Shown here: positions 31,367 through 40,962 of the stretch, in pieces
Numbering within the stretch: position 1 is the stretch's first letter
Layout of the letters: each line of letters begins with the position of its first letter
Assembly: GCA_902168115.1 (NCBI GenBank)
Contig: CABHPB010000076.1
Coordinates: 1-43,195 of the forward strand
Source of the DNA: an uncultured Methylopila sp.
GTDB lineage: Bacteria > Pseudomonadota > Alphaproteobacteria > Rhizobiales > Methylopilaceae
DNA length: 43,195 bases
Direction: 5' to 3'
The notes under the pieces: generated by a model
The model's input: only the letters and a program-made list of their open reading frames with translations
What the model was told of the DNA's origin: nothing
Databases searched by the model: none
Position numbers and translations under genes: made by a program

Positions 31367-32863
31367 TCACGGCGCCTGCGGCTTCTTCTGAGGCTCCTCC
31401 GGCTCCGGCTTGCGGCCGGCGGCCTTGTCCTTCTCGGTCTCGGCGGCCGGCTTTGGCGCCCTGGCCTGTTCGGCGCCGTCGTGGTCGCCGTCCTCATCGT
31501 CCTCCTTCGCGACCGCGGGCTCGTCCCACTGGCAAAGCTTCGACTTCGAGCGGCGCGGCTGCAGGTCGAGATGGAGGTGGGTCTCGTGGTGGCCGTCCGA
31601 GCCCGGACCGAGCACCGTCGAGAACCGCCCGCAGGCGCCCGCCTTGAGCCTGTCGGCCATCGGCTTCGGCAGCTCTGGCGCGAACACGCCGAGCGATTTT
31701 CCGTCGGCGAAGCCGAAGCCCGAGACGTCGATCGCGTTGGCGCGACCATGCTCGCTCATCTTGCCGCCGGTCGCGCCGTTGCGGCCGCGGCACTGGAAGG
31801 AGCCGGCGACGTCGATCTCCTTCAGCTGGAGGTCCGAGGCCTGCGCAGCCGGCGCGACGTCCTCCCTGACGTAAGCGGCGAGTTCGCGCGCCATGGAGCA
31901 GCGCAGCGTCGCCGCCGGATGGATGCGAATTTCGGCCCCGTCCGGGCGCTTGACGCTCTTAAGCAGGACGAGCGGTCCGCCGCCGCACACGCCCGGGCCC
32001 TCGATCGGCGGGATGCGGTCGGCCTCCGTGACGTCCTCGCTCGCGAGCGTGCGGCAGTCCGGGTCCTCGTCGTGCGGCACGTTGGGCAGGGCGATGTCGG
32101 GCGCGGTCGGGCCGGGCGGCGGCTGCGGCGCCTCGGGCTCCAGCGCGGCCATATCGCCCGGACGGCGCGGCGGCAGCGGCACGCCTTCCGGCGCGAGGCC
32201 CTGCCCTTCAGGGGCCAGGTGTTTGCCCTCGGGGGCGAGACCCTTGCCCTCGGGCGAAAGACCTTCGACCCTCGACGCCTCGCCCTGCGCAGGCGGCCTT
32301 ACAGGCGGCAGGGGGACGTGACGGTCGGGCGTCTCGACCTCCGGCTCGGCGGCGGCCGAGCGGACCGCCGCGGTGGTCTGCTCACCGACGCTCATGCGGT
32401 TCAGCAGCGCCAGCAGATAGGCCGGGGCCGGGCCGGGTCCGTCCTCGGAGATGCGCGGCGGGTCGGCGGGCGGCGGCGTCTGGCTGGCGACCAGCGCCCA
32501 TCCGTCAGCCTCGCGCCGGGTCGCGCCGCGCGGCGCCGCGACGTCGAACGGACCGGTCGGCGGCGGCAGGGCCGCGTCGAGCGGATCGGGAGCGGCGGGA
32601 GCCGCCGCCGGCGCGGCGGGCCGCTGATTTTCACGCCTGTTCGTCGTGGGCTTTTTCGATCCCGAGCGCGGCCGCTTCGTCGAACGCCGGCTGCGCGACT
32701 TCGCCTTCGGCTTCTGCTCCCACGGGAACCGGAACTGCGCCGGCTCGGCCGCCGGCGATACGAGCGCGGAGAGCGCCTGGGGTCGCGGCGCAGCGGCGGC
32801 CGGTCCGGCGGACAGCACTCCGGCGGCGCCAAGCGCGGTCGCGACGGCCAGCATTCGGATCAT
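31367..32863 (-). CDS. Extensin-like family cell-envelope protein
   Basis: A 498-residue exported protein. The signal peptide is MIRMLAVATALGAAGVLSAG PAAAA; a basic and then Pro/Ala-rich low-complexity part follows up to about residue 260. Four tandem 7-residue repeats, GLSPEGK, GLAPEGK, HLAPEGQ, GLAPEGV, occupy residues 201-228. The C-terminal extensin-like domain (about 275-440) has PAATLRCSMARELAAYVRED, SFQCRGRNG, SEHGRANAIDVSGFGFADGK and HHETHLHLDL, whose His/Asp pattern is like that of M15-type metallopeptidases. The family is common in Rhizobiales and is thought to act on the cell wall. The tail is a charged, disordered extension. It is divergent from dxs. Confidence 0.85.
   Translation of the reverse strand: MIRMLAVATALGAAGVLSAGPAAAAPRPQALSALVSPAAEPAQFRFPWEQKPKAKSRSRRSTKRPRSGSKKPTTNRRENQRPAAPAAAPAAPDPLDAALPPPTGPFDVAAPRGATRREADGWALVASQTPPPADPPRISEDGPGPAPAYLLALLNRMSVGEQTTAAVRSAAAEPEVETPDRHVPLPPVRPPAQGEASRVEGLSPEGKGLAPEGKHLAPEGQGLAPEGVPLPPRRPGDMAALEPEAPQPPPGPTAPDIALPNVPHDEDPDCRTLASEDVTEADRIPPIEGPGVCGGGPLVLLKSVKRPDGAEIRIHPAATLRCSMARELAAYVREDVAPAAQASDLQLKEIDVAGSFQCRGRNGATGGKMSEHGRANAIDVSGFGFADGKSLGVFAPELPKPMADRLKAGACGRFSTVLGPGSDGHHETHLHLDLQPRRSKSKLCQWDEPAVAKEDDEDGDHDGAEQARAPKPAAETEKDKAAGRKPEPEEPQKKPQAP
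32180..32263 (-). repeat. Four tandem 21-base repeats coding for GLAPEGx
   Basis: Four in-frame 21-base units in the extensin-like gene code for the heptads GLSPEGK, GLAPEGK, HLAPEGQ and GLAPEGV (residues 201-228). They lie in the disordered Pro-rich linker, and copy number is likely to vary between strains. Confidence 0.8.
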
Positions 32864-33027
32864 ATGGGCAATAGATTACCGCGCGAGCGCCCGAGGCAAG
32901 GCGGCCTAAGACCATCGGCGACCTGGGACCCTGCGCGCCGGAGCCGCGACTTCCGGCCGGTTTGCACGCTGCGCGCGCCGCGTGTAACCCTCGGTTTCTC
33001 CATCATCAGCGTGATCGCAAAGCCATC

Positions 33028-34944
33028 GTGTCCGTTCCGGCCAACGTCTCAGTGCTCGACCGCGTCGCGTATCCGTCTGACCTGAAGGGTCTTTCGGACG
33101 AGGATCTTGGGCGTCTTAGCGACGAGCTTCGTCAGGAGACGATCTCTGCGGTGTCGGTGACGGGCGGGCACCTTGGCGCGGGGCTCGGGGTGGTCGAGCT
33201 GACGGTCGCGCTGCACCATGTGTTCGACACGCCAGGCGACCGGCTGATCTGGGACGTCGGCCACCAGTGCTACCCGCACAAGATCCTGACCGGCCGGCGC
33301 GAGCGCATCAGGACGCTGCGCAAGGGCGGGGGCCTCTCCGGCTTCACCCAGCGGGCGGAGAGCGACTACGACCCGTTCGGGGCGGGCCACTCTTCGACCT
33401 CGATCTCGGCCGGCCTCGGCATGGCGGTGGCGCGGGACCTCAAGGGCGCGGACAACCACGTCGTCGCGGTGATCGGCGACGGCGCGATGTCCGCCGGCAT
33501 GGCGTACGAGGCGATGAACAACGCCGGCGCGCTGGGCTCGCGCCTGATCGTCATCCTCAACGACAACGACATGTCGATCGCCCCGCCGACCGGGGCGATG
33601 TCGGCTTATCTCGCGCGCCTCGTCTCGGGCCGCACGTACCTGTCGCTGCGCGACATCGGCCGCGGCCTTGCGAGGAAGCTGCCGAAGTTCGTCGAGCGGG
33701 GCGCGGCCCGCGCGGAAGAATACGCCCGCGGCTGGGCGATGGGCGGCACGCTGTTCGAGGAGCTCGGCTTCTACTATGTCGGCCCGATCGACGGGCATAA
33801 TCTCGAGCACCTTCTGCCCGTTCTGAGGAACGTGCGCGACGCCGAGTTCGGCCCGATCCTGGTCCATGTCGTGACCAAGAAGGGCAAGGGTTATGGCCCG
33901 GCCGAGGATTCGGAAGACAAGTATCACGGCGTCAGCGCCTTCGACGTGGTCTCCGGGGCGCAGTCAAAACCCAAGGCCAACGCGCCGAGCTACACGAAGG
34001 TGTTCGCCGAGAGCCTGATCCGCGAGGCGGCCGAGGACGAGCGCATCGTCGCGATCACCGCCGCGATGCCGGGCGGCACCGGGCTCGACCTGTTCGGCAA
34101 GGCCTATCCGACGCGCACCTTCGACGTCGGCATCGCTGAGCAGCACGCCGTCACCTTCGCCGCAGGGCTGGCGACGGAAGGCCTAAAACCCTTCTGCGCG
34201 ATCTACTCGACCTTTCTGCAGCGCGCCTACGACCAGGTGGTGCACGACGTCGCGATCCAGCGCCTTCCGGTGCGCTTCGCGCTCGACCGGGCCGGGCTCG
34301 TCGGCGCCGACGGGGCGACCCATGCCGGGGCCTATGACCTGTCCTATCTCGGCTGCCTGCCGCAGTTCATGCTGATGGCGCCGGCCGACGAGGCCGAGCT
34401 CGTCCATATGGTGGCGACGGCGGCGGCTTATGACGAGGGTCCTTGCGCGTTCCGCTATCCGCGCGGCGAGGGGGTGGGGATCGAGCTGCCGGCCTATGGC
34501 CAGGCGCTCGCGATCGGCCGCGGCCGCATTCTTCGCGAGGGGACGCGCGTCGCGCTGCTCTCGCTCGGCACGCGGCTTGCGGCGGCGCTGGAGGCGGCCG
34601 AGGGGCTCGCGCTCAAGGGAATCTCCGCCACCGTCGCGGACGCGCGCTTCGCAAAGCCGCTCGACCGCGAGCTGATCCTCAATCTCGCGCGCGAGCACGA
34701 GGCGCTGATCACGATCGAGGAGGCCTCCGCCGGCGGCTTCGGGGCGAGCGTGCTGCAGCTGCTGGCCGCCGAAGGCGCGCTCGACCGGGGCCTGAAAATC
34801 CGCACCCTCGCGCTGCCCGACCGCTTCATCGAGCAGGACAAGCCCGAAAAGCAGATCGTCGAAGCCGGCCTCGACGCAACCGCAATCGCAGCCGCAGCGC
34901 TCCATGCGCTCGGGCGAGAGGCGAAGGCGGCGCTGAGGGCGTAG
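33028..34944 (+). CDS. dxs: 1-deoxy-D-xylulose-5-phosphate synthase
   Basis: A 638-residue thiamine-diphosphate enzyme that joins pyruvate and glyceraldehyde 3-phosphate, the first step of the MEP isoprenoid pathway. The TPP motif [18 protein letters not shown] begins at Gly150; the catalytic Glu371 is in [33 protein letters not shown] and [16 protein letters not shown] are typical. The length fits the family (about 620-640). I chose the GTG at 33028, which gives the usual short lead into [18 protein letters not shown]; a TTG at 32962 would add an unlikely tail. The ribosome binding site is weak. Neighbouring hpn genes suggest that it supplies farnesyl diphosphate for hopanoids. Confidence 0.95.
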   Translation: MSVPANVSVLDRVAYPSDLKGLSDEDLGRLSDELRQETISAVSVTGGHLGAGLGVVELTVALHHVFDTPGDRLIWDVGHQCYPHKILTGRRERIRTLRKGGGLSGFTQRAESDYDPFGAGHSSTSISAGLGMAVARDLKGADNHVVAVIGDGAMSAGMAYEAMNNAGALGSRLIVILNDNDMSIAPPTGAMSAYLARLVSGRTYLSLRDIGRGLARKLPKFVERGAARAEEYARGWAMGGTLFEELGFYYVGPIDGHNLEHLLPVLRNVRDAEFGPILVHVVTKKGKGYGPAEDSEDKYHGVSAFDVVSGAQSKPKANAPSYTKVFAESLIREAAEDERIVAITAAMPGGTGLDLFGKAYPTRTFDVGIAEQHAVTFAAGLATEGLKPFCAIYSTFLQRAYDQVVHDVAIQRLPVRFALDRAGLVGADGATHAGAYDLSYLGCLPQFMLMAPADEAELVHMVATAAAYDEGPCAFRYPRGEGVGIELPAYGQALAIGRGRILREGTRVALLSLGTRLAAALEAAEGLALKGISATVADARFAKPLDRELILNLAREHEALITIEEASAGGFGASVLQLLAAEGALDRGLKIRTLALPDRFIEQDKPEKQIVEAGLDATAIAAAALHALGREAKAALRA

Positions 34945-34986
34945 GGCGGCGCGTTAAAGCGTGATGCTTTCAGCCTAAGCCGCTAC

Positions 34987-35077
34987 GTCATGCCCCGGCT
35001 TGTCCGGGGCATCCAGTCATCCGTTGCGCGGCGCTTGACGACGATCGCTGGATCCCCCGGACAAGCCGGGGGATGAC
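34987..35077. repeat. REP-like long inverted repeat
   Basis: A 30-base arm at 34987-35016 (GTCATGCCCCGGCTTGTCCG then GGGCATCCAG) and its near-complement at 35048-35077 (CTGGATCCCCCGGACAAGCC then GGGGGATGAC) differ at two positions and enclose 31 bases. Each arm is itself partly palindromic (CCCCGGcttgtCCGGGG). Such GTCATGCCC...GGGCATCC elements are frequent between genes of Rhizobiales. It sits between the convergent dxs and hpnO genes and may act as a terminator or messenger stabiliser. Confidence 0.8.
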
Positions 35078-35127
35078 GAGCTGGACCAAACGCATCAGCC
35101 TTGGCGACGGTTCTTCGCGACGGAAGC

Positions 35128-36561
35128 TCAGCGCGCCGCGCGCGCCTTCAAGGCGTGGTCGGCCAGCGTCTTGCCGAGCGACCAGACCGCGCCGGGAACC
35201 TTGTGGCTGTCCGCGATCACTGCCTCGAAGCCGCGTTCGATCCAGTCACAGTCGGCCTCGCTCATCACCATGGTCGGCAGCAGCTTGACCGTATGACTGG
35301 CATGGCCGGCGACCTGCACGAGGATCTTGTGCTCCTTGAAGAGCGGGATGGTGATCAGCTGGCAGAACAGCCCTGCGTTCACCGTCTCGAGCAGGCTCCA
35401 CGCGGCCCGCAGCTTCAGCGTTTTCGGTGCGCCGAATTCGAGCCCGATCATCAGGCCCTTGCCGCGCACCTCCTTCACCATCTCGTAGCGCTGTGTCAGC
35501 CCCTCGAAGAACGAGATCAGCCGCGCGCCGGTCGCCGCCGCCTTCTCGATCAGGCGCTCGGAGCGGATGACCTCCAGCGTCGCGAGGCCCGCCGCCATCG
35601 CGAGGTCGTTCTTGGCGAAGGTCGAGCCGTGCACCACGGCCTTGTCCATGCGCGAGAACACCTTGTCGAAGATAGGCTTCTTGGACAGCACCACGCCGAC
35701 CGGCACATGGCCGCCCGACAGGGCCTTGGCGAGAAGCACCATGTCGGGCTCGACGCCCCAATGCTCGATCGCGAGGAACTTTCCGGTGCGGCCGAGCCCG
35801 GTCTGGATCTCGTCGGCGACGAACAGCGTCCCGAACTTGCGGCAGAGCGCCTGCGCGCCGGCGAGGTAGCCGTCGTCGGGCATGTTGACGCCCTTGCCCT
35901 GGATCGGCTCGACGATGAACGCCGCGATCTCGCGGGTCGCAAGCGCCTGCTCGAGCGCTGCGAGGTCGTTGAACGGCACGCGCACGCAGCCGGGCAGCGT
36001 CTCGCCGAAACCGTCGCGGAAGATCGCGTCGCCGTTCAGCGACAGCGCGCCGTAGGTCAGGCCATGGAAGGCGTGGTCGCAGAACACGACGCCGGGCCGC
36101 TTCGTGGCGGCCCGCGCAAACTTGATCGCGGCCTCGACGGCCTCAGCGCCGGAGTTGCAGAAGAACGCCTTGTCGAGGAAGGGCGTGTGTTCGAGCAGTT
36201 TTTCGGCGAGCAGCGCCGCCAACACCGGCACGTCCATCTGGACGAGGTTCGGCAGGTCGCTCGCGAGCACGCTCTGCAGCGCGTCGCGCACGATCGGGTG
36301 GTTGCGGCCGAGGCCGAACACGCCGAAGCCGCTCAACAGGTCGAGATAGCGGACGTCCTGGCGGTCGTAGAGGTACTGGCCGCGGCCGCGCCGGAAGCCG
36401 ACGTCGTAGCCGATGGTCTGCAGCACCTTCACCATCATCTCGTTGAGATGCTGCGTGTGCAGCGCATAGCGCTCCGGCTCGCGCTCGGCGATGAGCGCGG
36501 CGACGTCGAACGGCTTGGTCTCGCCGGCGGGCGCGGTTTTCAGCACGGTGGCGTTCTGCAT
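35128..36561 (-). CDS. hpnO: Hopanoid-associated aminotransferase HpnO
   Basis: A 477-residue class III PLP aminotransferase. The cofactor site is in VLLAKALSGGHVPVGVV; NSGAEAVEAAIKFARAATK, FCDHAFHGLTYGALSLNGDA and LFVADEIQTGLGRTGKF are standard motifs. The N-terminus (YALHTQHLNEMMVKVLQTIG followed by YLYDRQDVRYLDLLSGFGVF) and the position in a hopanoid cluster identify HpnO, which is needed to convert ribosylhopane or its aldehyde to aminobacteriohopanetriol in methylotrophs and Rhodopseudomonas. It is the only gene of the cluster on the minus strand, divergent from hpnB and convergent with dxs. Confidence 0.9.
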   Translation of the reverse strand: MQNATVLKTAPAGETKPFDVAALIAEREPERYALHTQHLNEMMVKVLQTIGYDVGFRRGRGQYLYDRQDVRYLDLLSGFGVFGLGRNHPIVRDALQSVLASDLPNLVQMDVPVLAALLAEKLLEHTPFLDKAFFCNSGAEAVEAAIKFARAATKRPGVVFCDHAFHGLTYGALSLNGDAIFRDGFGETLPGCVRVPFNDLAALEQALATREIAAFIVEPIQGKGVNMPDDGYLAGAQALCRKFGTLFVADEIQTGLGRTGKFLAIEHWGVEPDMVLLAKALSGGHVPVGVVLSKKPIFDKVFSRMDKAVVHGSTFAKNDLAMAAGLATLEVIRSERLIEKAAATGARLISFFEGLTQRYEMVKEVRGKGLMIGLEFGAPKTLKLRAAWSLLETVNAGLFCQLITIPLFKEHKILVQVAGHASHTVKLLPTMVMSEADCDWIERGFEAVIADSHKVPGAVWSLGKTLADHALKARAAR

Positions 36562-36857
36562 TGCGGACGGTCTACCCAGCGATGGAGGCCTTGGATCGGA
36601 AAATAGCGCGCCAGACGCGTTCGCAGAACCTCGGCGGGACGATGTCGGCCGCGACGATCGTCAAGCCGGCTTTCGGAAGCGGCGTCGCGCCGCAGATTGA
36701 CCCGCGGCGCCCCCCTTCCTAACATTCTTCCGCCTAAGGACGGCGTGGCGCGGGCGTCTTTCCGGTCTCGGCGCCGACGTCGTCATCCGGCGGTCGCCTT
36801 CATGGCTGAGGGATCGGCCTCGCGACCAGAAGCCCCCAACAGCCTTCGTGTGATCCC
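36562..36857. other. Divergent gap between hpnO and hpnB
   Basis: This 296-base stretch must hold the promoters of hpnO (minus) and of the hpnB-hpnC-hpnD-hpnE-shc-hpnG transcript (plus). I see no further gene: short frames lack ribosome binding sites. No obvious -35/-10 pair or dyad stands out. Confidence 0.4.
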
Positions 36858-38021
36858 TTGATCGAACTCGGCCTTGCCGGCGCAAGCATTGCAGCCTGGA
36901 TCTGCATCGTGGCGCTGCGCGACGGTTTCTGGCTGATGCGGGAGGTCGACAGCGCGAGCGACGCCCCCGCCCCCGCCGTCTGGCCGGCGGTCGTCGCCGT
37001 GGTCCCGGCCCGTGACGAGGCGGACGTGATCGGGCGGTCGATCGAGAGCCTGCTCCGTCAGGACTACCGGGGCGATTTTCGCATCGTCCTGGTCGACGAC
37101 GGCAGCTCCGACGCCACCTCGGCGATCGCGCGCGCCGCGGCGGAGCGGCTCGGCGCGGAGGATCGCCTGACAGTTCTCCAGGGCGCGCCGCCGCCCGCCG
37201 GCTGGACCGGCAAGCTGTGGGCGGTCTCGCAGGGGGTGGATCGCGCGAGCGCGACGGGGGGGCCCAAATATCCGCCCAAGTATCTGCTGCTGACGGACGC
37301 CGACATCGTCCATGCGGCCGACAGCGTCAGCCGCCTCGCGGCCCGTGCCGAGGCGAGAAACCTCGCGCTGGTCTCGCTGATGGCGCGGCTGCGCTGCGAG
37401 AGCCTTGCGGAGCGGGCGACGATCCCAGCCTTCGTGTTCTTCTTCCAGATGCTCTACCCCTTCGCCCGGGTGAACCGGCCGGGCGGCGTCGGCGCCGCCG
37501 CGGGCGGCTGCATGCTGGCGAAGCGCGAGGCGCTCGCCGCGGCCGGCGGCGTCGCTTCCGTCCGCACTGCCCTGATCGACGACTGCGCGCTCGGCGCGGC
37601 GCTCAAGCGGCAGGGGCCCGTCTGGCTTGGCCTGACCGACCGCGTCGTCAGCATCCGCGACTATCCGCGCTTGGCCGACATCGCCGCCATGGTGTCGCGC
37701 TCGGCCTATGCCGAGCTCCGCTATTCGCCGTGGCGGCTCGCGGGGGCGCTCGGCGGGCTCGCGCTGGTCTATGGCGCGCCGCCCGCGCTCGCGATCTTCG
37801 GCGAGGGACCAGCACGCTGGCTCGGGCTGGCGGCCTGGGTCGTCATGGCGATCGCGTTCCAGCCGATCCTGAGGTTCTACCGACGCTCGCCCGTATGGGG
37901 CGTGCTGTTGCCCGTCATCGCGGCCTTCTACGCCGGCTGCACCGTGCTATCGGCCTGGCAGCACATGCGCGGCCGGGGCGGCATGTGGAAGGGCCGCGCG
38001 CAGGCGGCGCTCGGCGGATGA
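36858..38021 (+). CDS. hpnB: Hopene-associated glycosyltransferase HpnB
   Basis: A 387-residue family 2 glycosyltransferase with an N-terminal anchor helix (LGLAGASIAAWICIVALRDG). VVPARDEADVIGRSIESLL, the nucleotide motif LVDDGSSDATS, APPPAGWTGKLWAVSQGV and the DxD site LLTDADIVHAAD are present, and at least two C-terminal membrane helices follow (ALGGLALVYGAPPALAIF, LLPVIAAFYAGCTVLSAW). This is the HpnB type found in hopanoid operons; the acceptor is not firmly established. The start appears to be TTG at 36858: no in-frame ATG or GTG precedes it and the next stop upstream closes the frame. The stop overlaps hpnC as ATGA. Confidence 0.9.
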   Translation: MIELGLAGASIAAWICIVALRDGFWLMREVDSASDAPAPAVWPAVVAVVPARDEADVIGRSIESLLRQDYRGDFRIVLVDDGSSDATSAIARAAAERLGAEDRLTVLQGAPPPAGWTGKLWAVSQGVDRASATGGPKYPPKYLLLTDADIVHAADSVSRLAARAEARNLALVSLMARLRCESLAERATIPAFVFFFQMLYPFARVNRPGGVGAAAGGCMLAKREALAAAGGVASVRTALIDDCALGAALKRQGPVWLGLTDRVVSIRDYPRLADIAAMVSRSAYAELRYSPWRLAGALGGLALVYGAPPALAIFGEGPARWLGLAAWVVMAIAFQPILRFYRRSPVWGVLLPVIAAFYAGCTVLSAWQHMRGRGGMWKGRAQAALGG

Positions 38022-38866
38022 GCGTGGCGTCCATCGACGATTTCGCCTCCGGCAAAGGCCATCGCGACGAGAATTTTCCGGTCGCGAGCCGCCTCGTCTC
38101 AGCCTGCCATCGCGCGCCGATCATGGCGTTCTACCGGTTCGCGCGCGGCGCCGACGACGTCGCCGACCATCCGGACGCGGCGCCCGAGGCCAAGCTCGCC
38201 CGGCTAGGCGCCATGCGCGCGACGCTGTCTGGCGAAGCCGACGCCAACCCCGAGGCCGCCGCCCTGCGCGCCGTCTGCGCCGAGCGCGGCCTGCCGATCG
38301 CCCACGGGCTCGACCTGCTGACCGCCTTCGAGCGCGACTGCACGGTCAGGCGCTACGAGACGTGGGACGGTCTCATCGATTACTGCCGGGTCTCCGCGAT
38401 GCCGGTCGGCCGCTTCGTGCTCGACGTCCATGGCGAGGCGCGCGACACGTGGGAGGCGTCCGACGCGCTCTGCGCGGCATTGCAGGTCATCAACCACACG
38501 CAGGATTGTTCGAAGGATTTCCGCGCGCTCGACCGGGTCTACCTGCCGCTCGACATCCTCGACGGCCATGGCGCGCGGCTAGAAGATCTAGGCGCGGCCG
38601 TCGCGACGCCGGCCCTGCGCGCGGCGATCGTCGAGATGGCGGAGAAAAGCCTCGGCCTTCTCGACCGGTCTTCGGGGTTCGCGAGAATGATCCGCGACCG
38701 GCGGCTCGCGACGGAAGTCGCCGTCATCCACGGGCTCGCGCGGGATCTCGCGAAGCGCCTGCTCGTGCGCGATCCGCTGAGCGAGCGGGTCCATCACGGC
38801 AAGCTCGAGGCGCTGATGCGCGCGGCGGGCGCAGCAGTGCGCCATGTGATCGGGCTTCGCGGATGA
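38018..38866 (+). CDS. hpnC: Squalene synthesis protein HpnC (hydroxysqualene synthase)
   Basis: A 282-residue trans-prenyltransferase-fold enzyme. ENFPVASRLVSACHRAPIMA and FYRFARGADDVADHPD carry the first Asp-rich motif (Asp46, Asp47, Asp50), and VINHTQDCSKDFRALDRVYL the second. In the three-enzyme bacterial route HpnD makes presqualene diphosphate, HpnC turns it into hydroxysqualene and HpnE reduces that to squalene. The ATG overlaps hpnB, and the stop overlaps hpnD, each as ATGA. Confidence 0.94.
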   Translation: MSVASIDDFASGKGHRDENFPVASRLVSACHRAPIMAFYRFARGADDVADHPDAAPEAKLARLGAMRATLSGEADANPEAAALRAVCAERGLPIAHGLDLLTAFERDCTVRRYETWDGLIDYCRVSAMPVGRFVLDVHGEARDTWEASDALCAALQVINHTQDCSKDFRALDRVYLPLDILDGHGARLEDLGAAVATPALRAAIVEMAEKSLGLLDRSSGFARMIRDRRLATEVAVIHGLARDLAKRLLVRDPLSERVHHGKLEALMRAAGAAVRHVIGLRG

Positions 38867-39702
38867 CCGCAGTCCCCTCGCCCGACGAGATCAGGGCCAA
38901 GGTCGCCGGCTCGAGCTTCTACGCCCCGCTGCGCGCTTTGCCGCCGGAAGAGCGCGAGGCGATGTTCGCGATCTACGCCTTCTGCCGCGCGGTCGACGAC
39001 ATCGCCGACGACCAGCAGGGCGCCCGGCCGGAGCGCGCCGCGGCGCTCGCGCGCTGGCGAGACGACGTCGACGCGCTGTACGACGGCGGCGATGCCGGCC
39101 AGGCCGCGTTTCTCGCCGGCTCGATCGCCCGCTTCGGCCTCGCGCGGGACGACTTCCACGCGGTGATCGACGGGATGCAGATGGATGTCGATCGCGACCT
39201 CCGCTGGCCGGACGCGGCGACCCTCGACCTTTACTGCGACCGCGTCGCCTCCGCGGTCGGGCGGCTGTCGGTGCGGGTGTTCGGTATGGAGACGGAGACG
39301 GGGATCGCGCTCTCCCACCACCTCGGCCGCGCGCTGCAGCTGACCAACATCCTTCGGGACATCGACGAGGATGCCGCGATCGGCCGTGTCTACCTGCCGG
39401 CCGAAGACCTCGTCGCCGCCGGCGTTCCCCTCACCTCCCCGGCCGAGGTCGCGGCCGACCCGCGCATCGACGCCGCGGCCCGCGGGGTGGCGCGGCAGGC
39501 GCATGCGCATTACCGCGAGGCGGAGGCGATTCTGGCGTCGCGGCCCAAGGGGCTTCTCATCGCGCCGCGCATGATGGCGGTCGTCTACGGCAGGATCCTC
39601 GCGCGGCTCGAGGCGACCGGCTGGCGGCCTCCGCGCCGGCGCGTGAAGGTCAACAAGCTCGCGCTGGTCTGGACGTTCCTGCGGCTGCGGCTGACGTCGT
39701 GA
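38863..39702 (+). CDS. hpnD: Presqualene diphosphate synthase HpnD
   Basis: A 279-residue squalene/phytoene-synthase-fold enzyme that condenses two farnesyl diphosphates to presqualene diphosphate. The two metal-binding Asp motifs are FAIYAFCRAVDDIADDQ and LTNILRDIDEDAAIGRVYLP; GSSFYAPLRALPPEEREAMF opens the domain and VYGRILARLEATGW closes it. The gene overlaps hpnC (ATGA) and hpnE (GTGA). Confidence 0.95.
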   Translation: MTAVPSPDEIRAKVAGSSFYAPLRALPPEEREAMFAIYAFCRAVDDIADDQQGARPERAAALARWRDDVDALYDGGDAGQAAFLAGSIARFGLARDDFHAVIDGMQMDVDRDLRWPDAATLDLYCDRVASAVGRLSVRVFGMETETGIALSHHLGRALQLTNILRDIDEDAAIGRVYLPAEDLVAAGVPLTSPAEVAADPRIDAAARGVARQAHAHYREAEAILASRPKGLLIAPRMMAVVYGRILARLEATGWRPPRRRVKVNKLALVWTFLRLRLTS

Positions 39703-40952
39703 CGCGAACCGTCCGGATCGTCGGCGCGGGCTTAAGCGGGCTCTCGGCCGCGGTGGAGCTCGCGGCCGACGGCTATCGCGTCGAGATCGACGAGGCGGCG
39801 GCGGGCGCCGGCGGGCGCTGCCGGTCCTATCACGACCCGCAGCTCGGCCGCGTCATCGACAACGGCAACCACCTCGTGCTCTCCGGCAACACGGCGGTAG
39901 CGGCCTATCTCGACCGCATCGGTGCGCAGGGCCGGCTGGCCGGACCGGACCACGCCGAGTTCGACTTCCACGATCTGCGCACGGCCAAGCGCTGGCAGGT
40001 CGCGCCGAACGACGGCCGGGTCCCGTGGTGGCTGCTGAGCCCGGCCCGGCGCACGCCCGGCGCAAGCCTGCGCGATCATCTGGCGCTCGGCCGGCTGATT
40101 TCCGCCGGTCCGGAACAACGCGTCGGCGACGTCGTGAAGACCGAAGGACCGCTCTGGGAACGACTCATCGAGCCGGTGGTGGTCGCCGCCCTCAACGTGC
40201 CTGCAAAGGAAGGCTCCGCGCGGCTCGCCGGCGCCGTGATCGCCCAGTCGCTTGCGCGCGGCGGCCGCGCCAGCCGGCCGCTGATCGCGGACCCTACGCT
40301 CGACGCCGCGTTCGTCGCCCCGGCGCTCGCACATCTGGCCGCGCGCGGCGCCGACGTGCGGTTCGGACGGCGTCTGCGCGCCATAACGTTCGAGAGCGAC
40401 CGCGTCGCGGGGCTCGATTTCGGCGCCGGCGAGGAGCCGGTCGGAGACGCCGCGGTCGTCCTCGCGGTCCCGCCATGGATCGCGGCCGAACTCCTGCCCG
40501 GTCTCATCGCACCGGACCGTCACAGCGCGATCGTCAACGCGCATTTCGCCGTCGATCCGCCCAAGGGCGCGCGACGCATGACGGGGCTGATCGGCGGAAC
40601 GGCCGAGTGGGTCTTCGCCTTCGACGACCGCGTCTCGGTGACGATCAGCGCGGCTGACCGGTTGGTCGACGAGGACCGGGAAAGTCTCGCCCGCCGCATC
40701 TGGGCCGACGTCGCCAGGACTCTCGACATGCCGCCGGACGCCCTTCCCCGCTGGCAGATCGTCAAGGAGAAGCGCGCGACCTTCGCCGCGACGCCGGAGC
40801 AGGACGCGCGCCGGCCTTCCGCCAAAACCCGATGGAAAAACCTCGCGCTCGCCGGTGACTGGACGCAGACCGGCCTGCCCGCCACCATCGAGGGGGCGAT
40901 CCGCTCCGGCGTCGCCGCGGCCCGGTTGGCGAAGGCCTCGGCCGGCGCATAG
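39699..40952 (+). CDS. hpnE: Hydroxysqualene dehydroxylase HpnE
   Basis: A 417-residue FAD-dependent amine-oxidase/desaturase-type protein. The dinucleotide fold is RIVGAGLSGLSAAVELAADG (GAGLSG, 9-14) followed by AGGRCRSYHD; IDNGNHLVLSGN and the C-terminal LALAGDWTQTGLPATIEGAI, which binds FAD, match HpnE. It reduces hydroxysqualene to squalene, the substrate of Shc just downstream. It starts with GTG at 39699, overlapping the hpnD stop. A gap of 10 bases leads to shc. Confidence 0.93.
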   Translation: MTRTVRIVGAGLSGLSAAVELAADGYRVEIDEAAAGAGGRCRSYHDPQLGRVIDNGNHLVLSGNTAVAAYLDRIGAQGRLAGPDHAEFDFHDLRTAKRWQVAPNDGRVPWWLLSPARRTPGASLRDHLALGRLISAGPEQRVGDVVKTEGPLWERLIEPVVVAALNVPAKEGSARLAGAVIAQSLARGGRASRPLIADPTLDAAFVAPALAHLAARGADVRFGRRLRAITFESDRVAGLDFGAGEEPVGDAAVVLAVPPWIAAELLPGLIAPDRHSAIVNAHFAVDPPKGARRMTGLIGGTAEWVFAFDDRVSVTISAADRLVDEDRESLARRIWADVARTLDMPPDALPRWQIVKEKRATFAATPEQDARRPSAKTRWKNLALAGDWTQTGLPATIEGAIRSGVAAARLAKASAGA

Positions 40953-40962
40953 AAGACGAGCC

